A DNA stretch of 64,000 nt. Source: Sthenelais limicola (taxonomy: Eukaryota; Annelida; Polychaeta; Phyllodocida; Sigalionidae). The notes beneath the pieces were generated by a model. The model was not told the origin of the DNA. It worked only from the letters and a program-made list of their open reading frames with translations, and ran no database searches. The position numbers were made by a program, and so were the translations under genes. The stretch lies in contig OW804095.1 in the NCBI GenBank assembly GCA_942159475.1, positions 151,332,808 to 151,396,807 on the forward strand, given 5' to 3'. Shown here piece after piece: positions 49,144-60,900 of the stretch (its first letter is position 1; every line of letters begins with the position of its first letter).

Positions 49144-50484
49144 AATGGATACAACAGTCAAGAACTAAAACAAGTTAGCCTAGTCCACAGGCAGAGCAGC
49201 AGAATCATTATTTCACATCGAGTACATAGGGTATTGCATACGATTGCTCAAGCATTATATAAAATGCGTCTATGCGTTATAAAAATATAACTCACAACCT
49301 TAGAAAAAGAACAAATGTTGATAGGGAATTAAGTCATATGAAGATACTCCCAAACGAATCCAGAAGGAAGGTCCATCTCCTTGAGTGCGCCTTCTACCTA
49401 GCACAAAACGATAAAAATTTAGACAAAAGGGATCTCCCAACCAGGAGCCACGCTGGTAATCGTAAAAACCTAAAGCTGGTGCCCCCAAAGCTGTCGATTT
49501 TCAAAAATAGCTTCATTTACAAGGCAATCCAAGCATGGAATGCTCTCCCCGCAGACATCCAAAACCTTGACACTAGAAAAGCCCTTAGGGCATATGCTGA
49601 AGATACTCTAAAATAAACTCTTTTAATTTTAATTAATATTTCAAATAAACACTCTACCCACACAATGGACCTTCCTCTGGCTGGGAGCCTGCCTCTTATG
49701 TTGCGCAGACCTCTTGAACTGTATACTGAACTGTAAGCCATGTTGATTATGTTATTATATTATTATGTCGTCATGTCATATTGAGCTATTTCTACTGGGT
49801 GTAACCGATACTACTTTAATTTCACTTCACCTGTACCTAACCTAAATGAACAATTGATGTTTGTATGTTCATCTCTAGAAAAATGTATTTAACCACTATC
49901 TTGCCTTACACATGTAGTAACCGCGTGGAGACTGGTATTAGCTATACTGTAACGATCTGTACTGATCAAAAATTATTATAATCTCAAAAGTACATTGAGA
50001 CTTGGGCAATTTGCCAACCCTATTTACCTGTACAAACATACCTCTCTTTAATCGAACAACTAATTATTCGCTGGTTGTAAAATATAGTAATGTACCTTAC
50101 TATACGAACAATGTCCTAGTCGTTAGATAACTACCTTATATATATATAAATCGTCCTATCATGTTATATTCCAATCGGGGTAGCAGCAGGAAGAAATGTG
50201 TTGATCAATTTCAGCACATAAGCATGTCGACCCATTTGTCACTTTCACTGTAACTAACTTTGACAAATAAAAGACTTTCTATTCTATTCTATTCTAAGGC
50301 ACTGTTGAATGGTTCAACTATATCTTGGCACAGATCTACTGTCCAAGACCTATGAGGGACGCATTTTATATAATGCTTGAGCAATCGTATGCAATACCCT
50401 ATGTACTCGATGTGAAATAATGATTCTGCTGCTCTGCCTGTGGACTAGGCTAACTTGTTTTAGTTCTTGACTGTTGTATCCATT
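49144..50484. repeat. Perfect 127-bp inverted repeats flanking a LINE tail
   Basis: 49144-49270 and 50358-50484 are exact reverse complements over 127 bases (outer ends AATGGATACAACAG / CTGTTGTATCCATT). The 1087 bases between them hold a non-LTR retrotransposon 3' part. No target-site duplication is evident outside the arms. Possible readings are a foldback transposon invaded by a LINE, two opposed copies of one element, or a recent inverted duplication. Confidence 0.85.
49272..50297 (+). mobile_element. 3' part of a non-LTR retrotransposon with (TTCTA)n tail
   Basis: A frame at 49272-49616 encodes the C-terminal tail of a LINE ORF2, recognisable by the AWNALP motif that closes many reverse-transcriptase ORFs in invertebrates (SFIYKAIQAWNALPADIQ). 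About 650 bases of non-coding 3' region follow, ending GACAAATAAAAGAC and a (TTCTA)n microsatellite at about 50275-50296, typical for LINE 3' ends. The reverse-transcriptase core is missing, so it is a dead 5'-truncated copy. Confidence 0.75.
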
Positions 50485-50716
50485 AGTAAATACACACAAT
50501 GTGGCTTGTCTCTTATGTGGTGCCAGGTGATGTATTCCATGTATTAATTTTCAATTTGAGATTTTAATTATGAATTACGGTACCTTATTAGTTGTTTCAG
50601 GATTTCTAAAATTCTATTTTCAGCTCAAACCTTATACGTTTCCAAAGGACTAAAATAGACACCATGTCTTACTTTTTCGATTGAGTGGTCCAGACTTTTG
50701 ATTTCAATATTCCACC

Positions 50717-53700
50717 ATGTCGGAATTGGATTTCTCCCAACTCTCAGAGGTAGAGCTTCGTGATAAGCTAAAGGCTGTCGGCGTTGCAGTTGGACCTATC
50801 ACCTCCACAACAAGGAGACTGTTTGAAAATAAGCTTCGTCGAAAACTGAATCCTGAAAATGAGGAGTCGGGAGCATCATCGACCGGGGAAGAAGCTCCTG
50901 CTGCCCCTGTTGAAACATTGGTTCCTGAAGCCACTGGTCCTAAGACATATTTTGGTGTAGCACTCCCCCCGGAAAAATGTGATCCACAAAAAGGTGGGTT
51001 TGCTGAAATCGGTCCAAACCTTTAACTTTATCACACAACATGGCTTCCATATAAAACAGTTATTCATAATTGATATTAGAACCACATCTAAAACAATTTC
51101 AAACTTACCATAGAATGACATGTTGGGAACACCACCGAAATCTATGATTCATTTTTTAAAAATCAATTTTGTGTAGAAATTTTAATTCCTAAAGTCTGCT
51201 ATTTTGTACCTGACAAGTCTTTTTGTCCGGGTTTTTGTTGGATAAACCGAAACAAATAAATTCCAGATGATTCTAGATATATATTTACTGGTTTCTTAAT
51301 GAGCATAACTAATTATTATTTCTAGCTGAGGAGTGTGTTTTCGAAGATCGCAAAGAAGCCTTGAAGTTTGCCAAATCTGCGACAGGAGCCCGGTTCAAAG
51401 AGTTCCAGAATAGGGAATGTGCAGTTTCGTTTGCATCGACACCTGCCGTCCAGCAACCAAACTATATGCCCCCAGTCACGGTAGGCTAATATACTCATCT
51501 GCAAAATATGGTCAATCGGCCAGACTAAACTTACCCGTGCTTATTTTGTGCAGTTTACTATGGAATATAATATGGATCATTATTATTTGTTGCGAATTCG
51601 TTAGGGTAAATGAACATACGAACAGAACACTATGTTGTATTGTAAAATTTAATTTGCCAAGAAGACGGAGGGAGTAGCTATGAGATGAGTTTCCTTTCTG
51701 TAGCGCTTTAAAGATACATCTGCATAGATCTTCTATGTAGTATGTTGGACTCCCATCATTTGTTTCTAAGCATTGCCATTTGTTCTTTTGAAGACGCCCG
51801 TGTCAGAAGCCAGCTTGTTTAAAGGACCAAAAGTTCCCGAACTGTCCAAATTTAGACTTATGATTGAAAAGGGTCAGCTGACCGAGATGTATGAGACTAT
51901 GTGGGGCAATCCTCGATTCCTAATCAGCAGCGGCGATTCTCCTGTCATTTTGCAGGTAAGACATTTACCATTTGTACCGAGAACAAATAGAAAGGGCTCG
52001 ATGAATTAGTAGTATTTGTATTATGTTTATCAGCCAGTTTTGTTTAGCTCCTGTAATTGGTCTCCCATTATATCCTGGGGGGAGTATACTAGTGTTACAA
52101 GTGATGTAACACAATGGACGAAGAAGAATCGAGTAGAGTATGAATCCGTCAGTTGCTTAGAGGAAAGATGCTAACGGATGCTATACCCTACACGTTTCGA
52201 AATTGTCTAAGCTTTTTAACGGGCATAGAGGGAGGAGAAACCCCCGGTTGGCATTTGATAATCCAGTTAGAAAGCACTGGGATGGAGGGGAATTAGCGTA
52301 TCTACCCACAGTAGGGTTTGAACCCACAACACTCTTATCTTCGATTTTGAATATATATGCCCCTTTACTAATTATTAAGCAACAGAAACAACATCAACGA
52401 TTTCTTCATACCTATCAGTATTCAGTATTAAAAAAAAATGAATACAAATTAAGAACTAAAAGTAAAAAAACAAAACAAATCAAGAGCTAAGACTACCATT
52501 GATGTATGACTACTATACAGAGCAAGATGCGATTGGATCAATGGTGAACTCGTTGGGGATAAATATTTCAAACTGCCAAAGAAATATAAATCGCCAGAAC
52601 TGCTTGATAGAGCAAAATTTCTCCGAAGTCAGTAAATAAACAAGCAAAAAACCTAAAAAAAAAAAAAGCACTTTGGAAGAACGTTCTGATAATCCCCACA
52701 AATTCTGGGACAAAATGACACCACTCATAAACCCAGAAAAAGTGAAAGATAAATCTCCCATCTTGTTAAAAACTAACAACATCCCAATCGACAACTCAGT
52801 AGTCACAGATTGCTTTAATGATTACTTTGCATCAGTTGGAACTGAATTGGCCAAACAAATTCCAAACTAAACTGAAGTGGAATTGCAGCATCATAATTCA
52901 AACCTAACTGACGAAGCTGAGTATCCAGAGTTCAAGTTTACCCGAATCACACTTGAGGACTTGATGACAATCATTAAAGTGGCTAAGATAGCTAAAACGA
53001 GTAGTCACAGAATCACATGAAACTTTTTCAGTGTAATCATATAGGATATGTATGACAATTTCTAAAGTATAGAGCACCAACATTGTGTCCTCATTCAATA
53101 ATCATTGAATAAGTGTAATGAATAGACCACATTTCAAATCACAGAGACGATGGCTCCATACAGTGCTGCCACTTGGGCAGAAATGTAACTAACTTTAACC
53201 TATGAGCCTATGGAGGATATTTGGTGGAGCCTGGCATTATGTAACTCCAGATGTCAACCCAACTGCCACTTTGAAATTTCTGGTTGGCAAGCAAAAACGA
53301 ATTTGCTCACTATATTTAGCAAATATCTGATATAATATGAATGTTAGAGTTTTGATATCCACAGGAGTTAGTTAGGTAGGGTAAGGTGCACCAAATACTA
53401 GAAAGGAAAGTAGAAATTCCGTTACTCGATAATCTACCCAAGAACAGCGATAAGTGTCACTTTAAAAACCTTTCACAATATAACAGGGTCTCCGCGGGGC
53501 CTGGAAAAGCTGGAAAAGCCTTGAATTTGAAAAGTGCGGAGACCCTGTATAAATCTTCTGGCCTCATGCATTTAAAAAGCGATCTATTGAACAAAGAATT
53601 ACTATGTTTAATTGAACAATTCAGATATTTGATTCAATTGTCTCTTCTGACAGAGCATATTCCTAACAAATGGAAGGCAGGTAAGGTTACACCCCTGTTC

Positions 53701-56700
53701 AAGGCTGGCAACAACCCCACGTCTGGCAACCATTGACCCATTACTAGTATCTACCTTCCAGCAAAAATACTAGAGAAAGTTGTTCAGCGTCAGTCACTAT
53801 CTCATTTAGATGCAAATGGAATAGTGTATGATATGCAATTTGGATTCAGGCCGGGGCCCACTAGGCAACAGCTCCCAGACAAAATTGTTTATAAATGCCC
53901 TTTTCCTCGCTTAGAATTAATCAGGAAATCTATGTATTATAAAATACCTTTATATTGAAATAACCTCGAGCCTGAATACCAAAACCTCATGACTTCTAAG
54001 GAATTCACAAAAGTGGTTAGAGAAGATTGTATCTGGGATGATACTCAGTTTCTCTACTAGTGTTTATCCATTCTTGTTGAGTTATGAAACCGAAAAAACT
54101 GCACTTCATTCCTTTATTGTGTAATGAAATCTCCACAGCTTAAGTGGCATGCTACCATTATGCTGTCATGTCAGCTTATACTATTTAAATTACGCCATCA
54201 TAATATTTAATTGAATCTGCCAAATTGAGGCGTCGATTCAATGGTGGATTGTGTCCTTATTACACCCCTGTGCTGTTGCTTCCTATACCTTCAGCATTGT
54301 ATGTCACACTTGGTCAAAGTGGTGCATAACATGTGAGTTATGTCACCCTGGGGACATACAATAAGTAGGTCCGCCCAAAACGTAAATTACTTCTTTTATT
54401 TTTAATTATTTATATTTTTTATTTATTAATGGGGTGTAATAAATATGGAACAAAGCTCGGGTGAAGTCTGTACACTTGTTAGTGACCTCGGGAGCACAGA
54501 AGATCTCGGGCTAACGCCCTCTAACTTCCTGCGCTCCCTCGGTCAATAACAAGTGTACAGACTTCCCCCTTGCTAGGTTCCATCTATTTATTTATTTGTA
54601 AATCATAGCCTATTCAGTCTGGCTTGAAATCCTCCCATTTTTAGGAAGCTGACATGTCCTTCCTATTTGACAATAAAAGTTAAAAGAAATCTAGAAAGGA
54701 TGATATAATATCCCTACGTCTCTCCAAATTTTTTGCAGGGCTCTAAACCATTGTAGAACTGGAACCTGTCCTAGGGAATTCTAAATTATGTACAAAATAC
54801 TCTCAAGTATTCTGAACATATTTGATTGATTGATTGATTGATGAATACCGGTACTTTATTTTGTCTTAGTTTTACATAAGAGTTCCCCGGTATTTGCCTG
54901 TTATATGTACTAAAGTGTTTCTGGATTAATATTATAAAGAAATAGTTCTTTGAAATGTTGATGTCAATAATGATTACATTTTGTTGATCTGATCGCCAGG
55001 TTGGCTGTCGATACAATGCGCTGCATGTGTGTGCGCTGAAGAACAAGCCTGAAGCCGCTCAACTGATTCTAGACACGCTGGAGGACACAGCCTTCATGGC
55101 CAGGCTCTATCCCGACGACTCCGATGAAGCTCGTGAAAATAGAATCAAACATCTGGTCGATCTTTATCTCAACATGCCTGACAAGGGAGTGAGTACTCAT
55201 CCACAGTCTAAAAAGATCTAATTAACTATTGAATTGAATTGAAAAATAGTTTATTTGTGTAGGGTTAGACATAAGGAGATTAGACAAATAGATAGATAGA
55301 TAGAATAATCTTTTATTTGTCCAAGTATTTCAACAATTACAGACAAATAGGTCCACAGGCCTCTGGGAAGATCCCAGCTCTTCCAGCCGTTACCTTTACT
55401 AATGGATACATTTCTACTAGGTGTCTATGATGGCAAGTAAGACATGATTATTTGGCAAGTAAGATATAAGTATTTAGACTAGGACCATTCGTAAATGGTG
55501 TGGTTACATTCGGTTAATATTACAACCTTGGGTTTATTGATGGGACTTGATGTCCTTTACATGGTTTTACAGATAGAGTCCAATCGGATCCAGTAAAACA
55601 ATAAAATAATACGAGACAAGTTAGGGTACTGAGTATAAACCAATTCAGTTAAAAAATAGTACAAATATGATGTGGTTTACATCACGTTTTTCTTTTCTAA
55701 GGGGTGTACATATTTATTGTTTTTCTCTATTTTGAGATAGACTTTACTTTTTTTGGGTCTTTTCTATTTCTTGTCTGAAGTGTTTTTTTGATTCTAGTGC
55801 CTGGATTGGTGTAGGTAACGCATTCCAGGCCATTTTTGCTTTATAGAGGAAGCTATTTTGATATGATGATGATGGGTGAACTAGACTTCTGGATAACATC
55901 CAGGTCTCCAAGTCGCCACACCTGGTAGTAGAAAGTGAACTATACTAACAGATCTAAAAGTTAACTATCACTATCACCCAACGATTACAGCCGTACAAAG
56001 ATTACAAAATAAAGCCTTAAAAATTGCCCTGAAATGTCCCCCAAGAACGCCTACTGAGTTCATTCATTCATCAACAAACACGATGAAGGTTGTGCATAGG
56101 ATTGGTTTTTCATTATCTAAATTAGCGTTTATTTCTGTCAGTAAAATCAACACTGAAATAACCCCTCCACATACCAGAGCAACTCGATTATTTGATGCCC
56201 CCGTCCTCCAGGTTTTTATTCCTAAAAGAGAAGTAGATAGACTATCTCTCCACTATCAGACTGCCAATGCTTGGAACAAATTGCCCATTCGAATACGTAA
56301 TATTCAAGATAAGAATGTTTTCAAAATTTATATCAAGAAGCACTTCCTTGAAAAAATGGACTAAATAATCGTCAGCTCACTCGGCTTCCTCTCGCCTCAC
56401 TCACACCTCTTTGTAAATTATGAACATTGTACTGTACTCATCTCTCATTATTTATCTTTTCATCCCGTTCCTAATATGTGACTGTATATTAATTATTTAA
56501 ACACTTCTGAATTATGTCATTAAGTAGTAATTTCTCATATATAATGATGATTTCACCGTTTAGAACTATTGTAATTGCTTAGCAACTGATATCGCCTATG
56601 AGCAGATGGCCTTTAACAACGCTTGATGTTAGCGAAGAGTTCTTTTCTGCCTTTTCAGTGTATATGTGAAATAATAAACGTTTTTTAAAAAAATTAAAAT

Positions 56701-59700
56701 ATAAAGCCTTCGTCTTGAAATACACAACGTTATTCTAGAATTGTATCATTTAAGTTTTGACTTGTTCAAAAGTTGAATTACAGTGTTTTTCCTGGTTTTT
56801 AAGTTGTATCCTTTGATATAATACAATGTATTGTGAGTCATTAATTTATCTTTGTTTCAGAACTGCGAAGGGCCTTTACACTTTGCGTGTAAATTTGGTA
56901 ATTTAGAGATGGTGCGATTCCTGGTCCAGTGTCCGCATATCAATCTTCAACAGTGCAATTCCTATGGAGAGATTCCTCGTCAGGTTGGTCTCCCTTCTCA
57001 CCTTGTTCTCCCTCTCTATCATAGCAATAGTATCCCTTCACTGAAGTAAGGCTAGAGAAAAATAGGTGTTTCTGGTCGCCCCACCCCACACCCTCCTTAC
57101 CTAGAAATACCTCACCCAGGCCCACCTTATAAAATAGTTGCCATCGCCCTACCTATTTTCTAAGTCATGTTCACTATTTAATTGGTATTATACACGTTTG
57201 CCATTCTATTCCTCCATCATAGCACTAGAATTAGATAAACTAGAACCAGTGTGAGTCAGTAGTTAGACACAGCAGTGGACATAGAACCATGGAATTCAGC
57301 AATGAATATATACCTGTGAGCCCATGTCAAGGTTAAAATTGATGTGCGAAATGACTATGTATCTTTATTGTACTTAACTGCTCGTGAAATGATTTGACTA
57401 CAAATTCTAAATAAAAAATAATAAACATGTTTTTTTGTCTTGAGGCAAGCATCTGTTCTTATAATGGCGTTCTTATACATAAGGAATTCAAGATTTAAAA
57501 TTGGTTAAGTATATTTTATCAGACCTTCATTTAGTTTCTGTCTCAAATATTTGTGTGACTCTGCTTCAGGTTGTTTGCAGTCGTGCCCCAAGCAAAGGAA
57601 ACAAAGTAGAAATTCTTGGCGCTCTTGAAGGTGATTTTTTATTACCACTAATAAACTGTGTTGCTCTATGCGGTTGTCCAAATTAATTATTTATTTAGTG
57701 CGCATTATATCTCTGATAATAGCTGGCTTCTGATAGCCTTGTAGTATTATTATTGTTAAATGTATGCATATTTTCATGATATAATCACTCACCCAGTTGC
57801 ATATAAGGAGATATTAATTAGTACGTACTTCTCACCAATCGTTTTATTGATTGGTATCCATTATCATTCACATATTTCTAATCCCCTTAAATGTTATATG
57901 TTAAGCCGCAACCTGCCACCCTCTTCAAATTTGATTTTATTCGTGGCGCAACAAAAACTGCTCTTCATAAGCTAAATAATTTATTGTGGAGGTTACGTAT
58001 GAGTCAAGAAAAGCAGAATAAAACTGAGATGGCAAGGGCCACTCATTCGTTTTTCCTGCTTAAATAAAAATGCATATAAACAGCATTCTCTCCTTACAAA
58101 CAGATGTTTTAAACTAGAATATTTCTTTCTACAGCCACGTATTATATTCCCTTGATGAGGCCAGCTGACAAGAGTTCAATAGCCAAGGTGGGAACACCGT
58201 GGTCTCCAGCCAAGGGCCAGGAACTAGACCTCAAACAGGAGAGAGTTAGGAAGAATAACAATACAGGCGACCCCACACTATCACCATTAGTAGTACATGC
58301 CTATGCAGGACCCATGTCTCCATCACAGGTTAGTGGCTTCATTTATACATGTATTTTAACTACCTCGCCCCCTTTGTCGAGTGGGCGAGGTAGTTCAGCT
58401 GGCACCCACACCTGTGCAAGGAATGAAGCATATAGTTGAAGCTCACCCTGATAATTGAAGCTCACCCTGAACCTGTACATACCCAAACCAACCAACCAGT
58501 GGTGCTTCGAATAGAAGCGACACCAGATCATTCACTAGAGTGAAGCCCTGGAATTAAATGAAAATATGTGCTTTTCATAGGGACGCTTCTCATCCCATCT
58601 GTATATCAGCCAGTAAACATGTGATCATGTAACCAGCTGGGCAGCAACGCATTGGCTTGATTCATATTCAAGTTCATATAATAAAGCAAATAGAAGGTGG
58701 ACACTGACTCGGGTGGTTCATTATATGTATAGGTTCACTTATACAATAGTATAACAGAGTATGTTTGTATTTCTTTGTCCCTAACGTTTTAACAATTCAA
58801 TCTATTTTCTAGGCACAGACATTTCGACGCAAATGGATGCAGCACACCTCACAGAAGGATAGGCTAAACTTCCTTTCCATTTGTTGCAAAGATGACGAGA
58901 AGGGGTTGGAAAGGATTGGCAGGTGAATATTGTTTCTAATTCAATCATACGATCGTTCCTAAATTTGGTCACATTTATCAAATGATTGTATGTGATAGTG
59001 GTATCATAATTGTTTAAAAAGAATCGTATGCAATGAGATATTTAACAAAATGTGTATTAAGCTTCAGATTTTCTATTTTTCTTCTAGGTTGCTTGCCAAA
59101 GATGAAGGTGTGCGATGGAGTGAATACTGGGAGTTTCTTGAAGAATATATTGACCTTTCCACCCCTGAAGGTTTACGACTCCTGGATGAATACTTAGAAC
59201 AAATTAATCTCGACGTCTCTATATGTATACCCAACTTGAATGACTCTCCTCTTGTGCAAAACGACAAACCTACTGCAAAAACTGATCAGTCAAATCACAA
59301 CGATAAAGAAGACTCATTTATGGCTCTACTCGGTAATGAATTTGCCAAACTAAAGATATACAGCCCCTCTCCGGAAAAATGTCAAGTTGAGAACATTGGT
59401 TCTATGGCACCAGAAATGCAAGGCATCGAGCAGGGAATGGAAGGGATTCAGATGGAAGCCAAAAAGCTCGACTTTGATGAGGTGCCGACATTTTGTGATA
59501 CAACTTCAGATGGCCAGGGTAAATTCAAGGCCAACATTGTGGAGAATGTGGGTGTGCATAACAAACATGCCCTACCGGTTTGTGATAACGCCGATCTGCG
59601 CTTTTCAATGATGCGAGCGCGGGAGGAGAGAGTGAGTGGAGAGACTGAGTTCGAGTCCTGTGATTCTGCGAGTGATAAAAGCGTGGATACTTACTACACT

Positions 59701-60900
59701 GCTTTTGGGGATGTCGCTCTTTCTCCGCCTTATTCATCGCCCTTCCCTCACAAAGAGCAGCCTGTTTTCCTTCTCGGGTAAGTGGTGCTTCGCTTTTGAT
59801 GAAAAAACCTTTAAATCAAGCTTAAGCGATGAGTATGTGGCATCAGGCCAGTCATCCAAGAGGTTTATTCTTTCTGGTACATACCTCCTTGCCCACAACG
59901 CCTACACAGTTGTGACAGATCAAGATTAGCTATGTTTACATTAGTTTCTTATGATATTCTATACATATACGTACTATTCCTACATAGAATAGGATTTTAC
60001 TAAAGCATTACTTTGGTTTCCAGCTATTAGTAAACTAATAGCTGGAAATCGGATAAGCCAAGGCCGAACTATTTCTTCCCAGCTAAAACCTATCCTATGT
60101 TGCAATGACTTCTCTGAGGTCCGTATTCAGTTTACTTCATAATACCTTTCGCAGAGCCCGGAATACCCCAGGGCCAGGTTTTCTGATAACATACTAAATG
60201 TAACTTTCTGTTCAGGTTGGAACCTAGTAAAGTCGACACTGATGTCCTATATGCTCTTGGAGACCATCCTATTACACCCGAATATCCTAACGTGATGAAA
60301 TGGAGGAAGTACGTCACTGCTTTCAATGAAGAAACTAGGAATAGGTAAAATCTTAAATCTTTATTATATAAATGATAATCGTTCCCAACCGCCAGGTCTT
60401 GTTTTCAAGCGTTCCTTCTCAGAAAGTTCACTGGGATTGGATTCATTTTACACTGTTATATTGGTTGGATTCTAGATAGCAGATTGGGATAGTATCATTT
60501 ACATCACATTGAAAACATCTTAATTCCTGCATGCATTAATCCAATAATGATATTGTAACCATAAACCATATGGTACATTTCTCTATTTAAGAATTAAATT
60601 CAAGTTAAATGTATTGCCATTGAATGGTATTATACACTATTTGGGATATAAAGCTGTGAATGTATCGTATCTTCTTATTTCAGCTGGACCAGTCCGCGCA
60701 GAGACCATAGACTAAATCTCAGCCTTGGCAGTCCACACAGTCGCGACCGATCATTCAACTCCACTCCTATGTGCACTTCTCGCATTCACTCGTTTGTCAC
60801 ACCTCAGCGCCTCACCCCAAGACTGTCAATCCGTCACACACCAACTCTAATGAACAGGGAAACTGTTAGAACCAATCTATCTAGCATGCTCGATGTCTAA
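50717..60900 (+). CDS. ANKLE2: Ankyrin repeat and LEM domain protein 2 (complete)
   Basis: Eleven coding exons: 50717-50993, 51326-51480, 51794-51955, 55000-55188, 56861-56983, 57570-57630, 58135-58328, 58813-58922, 59088-59777, 60216-60344 and 60684-60900; total 768 aa (human about 938). A LEM domain opens the protein (about 4-46, with GPITSTTRRLFENKL). Next comes a viroplasmin-like segment (VFEDRKEALKFAKSATGARF, about 97-116), then ankyrin repeats (RYNALHVCALKNKPEAAQLI, about 202; EGPLHFACKFGNLEMVRFLV, about 264). The conserved VRWSEYWEFLEEYIDLSTPE follows near 432, and a long polar, Ser-rich tail ends the protein. The ATG at 50717 has a good context and an in-frame TGA shortly before it. 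ANKLE2 brings PP2A to BAF and restrains VRK1 so that BAF can rebuild the nuclear envelope after mitosis (family knowledge). Unlike human ANKLE2, no N-terminal membrane segment precedes the LEM domain. Confidence 0.93.
52200..52330 (+). repeat. Repeat fragment with spurious VGFEPTT-type translation
   Basis: Sequence ending GTAGGGTTTGAACCCACAAC (about 52310-52329) has a B-box-like centre and translates as YLPTVGFEPTT, a peptide commonly seen as an artefact of dispersed repeats in invertebrate gene predictions. It lies in ANKLE2 intron 3. Family and boundaries are unknown. Confidence 0.35.
52530..53960 (+). mobile_element. Broken non-LTR retrotransposon (reverse transcriptase) in ANKLE2 intron 3
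   Basis: 52673-52870 encodes the region upstream of the RT domain (NPHKFWDKMTPLINP; VTDCFNDYFASVG). After stops and an insertion (about 53000-53480), the RT domain starts at about 53550: IPNKWKAGKVTPLFKAGN, a stop, PAKILEKVVQRQ, and MQFGFRPG near 53830. These are the classic N-terminal RT motifs of jockey/CR1-like LINEs. Several stops and a nested 64-bp MITE make it non-functional. Confidence 0.8.
53484..53547 (+). mobile_element. 64-bp MITE with 12-bp inverted ends, nested in the LINE
   Basis: CAGGGTCTCCGC (53484-53495) and GCGGAGACCCTG (53536-53547) are exact inverted repeats, flanked on both sides by TATAA (53479-53483 and 53548-53552), a likely 5-bp target duplication. The CAGGG start resembles hAT ends, but those make 8-bp duplications, so the superfamily is open. 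Confidence 0.75.
54445..54583. mobile_element. About 139-bp inverted-repeat element in ANKLE2 intron 3
   Basis: ATGGAAC at 54445 mirrors GTTCCAT at 54583, and inside, GAAGTCTGTACACTTGTTA (about 54462-54480) mirrors TAACAAGTGTACAGACTTC (about 54546-54565). The interior is GC-richer (CTCGGG repeats). It is a foldback/MITE-type element without coding capacity; a poly-A/T rich stretch precedes it. Confidence 0.7.
55282..55960 (-). mobile_element. LINE 3' end on the minus strand in ANKLE2 intron 4
   Basis: Read on the minus strand, a frame near 55860-55747 gives SFLYKAKMAWNALPTPIQ and stops after KTQKK. About 460 bases of 3' region follow, ending GACAAATAAAAGATTATT and (CTAT)n at 55282-55300. The AWNALP end and the tail match the LINE at 49272-50297 in layout, so they are probably the same family. 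It is 5'-truncated. Confidence 0.7.
55965..56700 (+). mobile_element. A different LINE 3' end on the plus strand in ANKLE2 intron 4
   Basis: The frame from about 55977 (TITAVQRLQNKALKIALKCP) continues to TAA at 56364, with RATRLFDAPVLQVF and YQTANAWNKLPIRIRN. This is the post-RT C-terminal region of a CR1/jockey-like ORF2. About 330 bases of 3' region end in an A-rich tail near 56676-56700. The absence of upstream RT motifs marks it as 5'-truncated. Confidence 0.7.
59980..60100. repeat. Hairpin element in ANKLE2 intron 9
   Basis: TTTCCAGCTATTAGT (60017-60031) mirrors ACTAATAGCTGGAAA (60034-60048) exactly around AA. Outer sequences ATAGAATAGGATTTTA (about 59985) and TAAAACCTATCCTATG (about 60085) are also roughly inverted, which suggests a small foldback transposon with a palindromic core. 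Confidence 0.55.

Noticed and set aside
52180..52215. Third hammerhead-like site (minus-strand TTTCGAAACGTG)
   Set aside because: No CTGANGA-like core or pairing stems can be placed around it.
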